Source: Arthrobacter sp. (GTDB lineage Bacteria > Actinomycetota > Actinomycetes > Actinomycetales > Micrococcaceae). From it: 12,627 nucleotides of DNA. The stretch spans positions 1-12,627 of the forward strand of contig JAODMS010000046.1 in the NCBI GenBank assembly GCA_025464925.1, read 5' to 3'. The notes under the pieces are model-generated. The model made no database searches, had not been told where the DNA came from, and saw only the letters and a program-made list of their open reading frames with translations. This document shows, piece after piece, positions 12,210 through 12,627 of this stretch; positions within the stretch are counted from its first letter, which is position 1, and each line of letters starts with the position of its first letter. The position numbers and the translations under genes are program-made.

Positions 12210-12627
12210 TCTGTATCCTTCTCTGTGCGGTTCGGCTCCTCGGTACTGCGCCTGCCGCGGCCCGTCGCATTGCCTGCGCCGTCGGGCTTATCCAGGCGCG
12301 TCGCCCCGTGGCTCTGCTCCGTAAACTCAGGCGCCAGGACGTCGACGGCGATGATGCCGGCGTTGTCGGTGCCGACAATCGATTCCTCATCGGCCACCAG
12401 CTCCGCGGCGAGTTCCTTGATGCCTTCGGAGTCGCCGAGGTCGACGTCGTGGTGGGCACCCAGGTAGGCGTCAATCACGGCAGGGTTCTTCATGACCTCG
12501 GCGGGCGGGCCTTCGGCCACGATCTTGCCCTCGGCCATCACGACGACCCAGTCGGCGATATGGCGGACCATGTTCATGTCGTGCTCAACGAACAGCACGG
12601 TCATTCCCTCGGCCTTGAGGTTCTTGA
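12206..12627 (-). CDS. livG: Branched-chain amino-acid ABC transporter ATP-binding protein LivG (3' part, cut by the window edge)
   Basis: Second ATPase of the importer. Only the last 139 residues are in the window; the 5' end, with Walker A, signature and Walker B, lies beyond 12627. The fragment begins KNLKAEGMTVLFVEHDMNMV, where VEHDM carries the switch-region (H-loop) histidine typical of LivG. Next come ADWVVVMAEGKIVAEGPPAEV and the family's C-terminal signature NPAVIDAYLG, ending near visible residue 59. About 80 further residues follow, acidic first (DLGDSEGIKELAAELVADEE), then polar and charged (GRGRRSTEEPNRTEKDTE); this is an unusually long tail for LivG. The stop (12208-12206) overlaps the livF start. 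Permease genes livH/livM are expected further right but are not seen. Confidence 0.92.
   Translation of the reverse strand, partial: KNLKAEGMTVLFVEHDMNMVRHIADWVVVMAEGKIVAEGPPAEVMKNPAVIDAYLGAHHDVDLGDSEGIKELAAELVADEESIVGTDNAGIIAVDVLAPEFTEQSHGATRLDKPDGAGNATGRGRRSTEEPNRTEKDTE

Overview
The window is GC-rich (roughly two thirds G+C by eye) and densely coded. It looks like a chromosomal segment of an actinobacterium, most likely Micrococcaceae (Arthrobacter / Pseudarthrobacter type). Reasons: the order eno - septum-initiator (FtsB/DivIC) - DUF501 - ppx/gppA, which matches the Mycobacterium eno-Rv1024-Rv1025-Rv1026 locus; two start codons preceded by TANNNT-N6-ATG, the pattern of leaderless actinobacterial mRNAs; and stem-loop terminators with poor T-tracts. 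The genus is inferred from gene order and protein style, not from a search.

Layout. 5-3921 (+): enolase, a terminator-like hairpin, then ftsB, DUF501 and ppx, the last two joined by an ATGA overlap. 4073-5449 (+): a secreted, membrane-anchored subtilase of mycosin type with no ESX genes in view. 5488-6954 (+): type II NADH dehydrogenase (ndh), preceded by a near-perfect Rex operator and an apparently leaderless promoter. 7064-8011 (+): an unusual fusion of an N-terminal ACT-like domain with a GNAT acetyltransferase, carrying a 15-bp-arm inverted repeat at the domain junction. 8043-8116 (+): a tRNA with anticodon UAA and leucine-like features but a 5-nt variable loop. 8242-9546 (-): a two-gene unit, DUF4383 membrane protein followed by an alpha/beta hydrolase. 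9547-9904: a divergent regulatory region with a CRP/GlxR-like box. 9905-11260 (+): a lipoprotein substrate-binding protein of a branched-chain amino-acid type (HAAT) ABC transporter. 11436-12627 (-): livF and the 3' part of livG, convergent with the binding protein and separated from it by two strong hairpins.

How it fits together. The left part is housekeeping: glycolysis, division, polyphosphate/(p)ppGpp metabolism and NADH oxidation. The clearest regulatory inference is that ndh is repressed by the redox sensor Rex, which responds to NADH/NAD+. The right part is an amino-acid uptake locus whose binding protein is transcribed apart from, and towards, the ATPase genes. I see no CRISPR array, insertion sequence, prophage or recognisable defence system. 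The items most worth a second look are the short-variable-loop tRNA(UAA), the ACT-GNAT fusion with its internal palindrome, and the Rex-ndh and CRP-liv regulatory sites.
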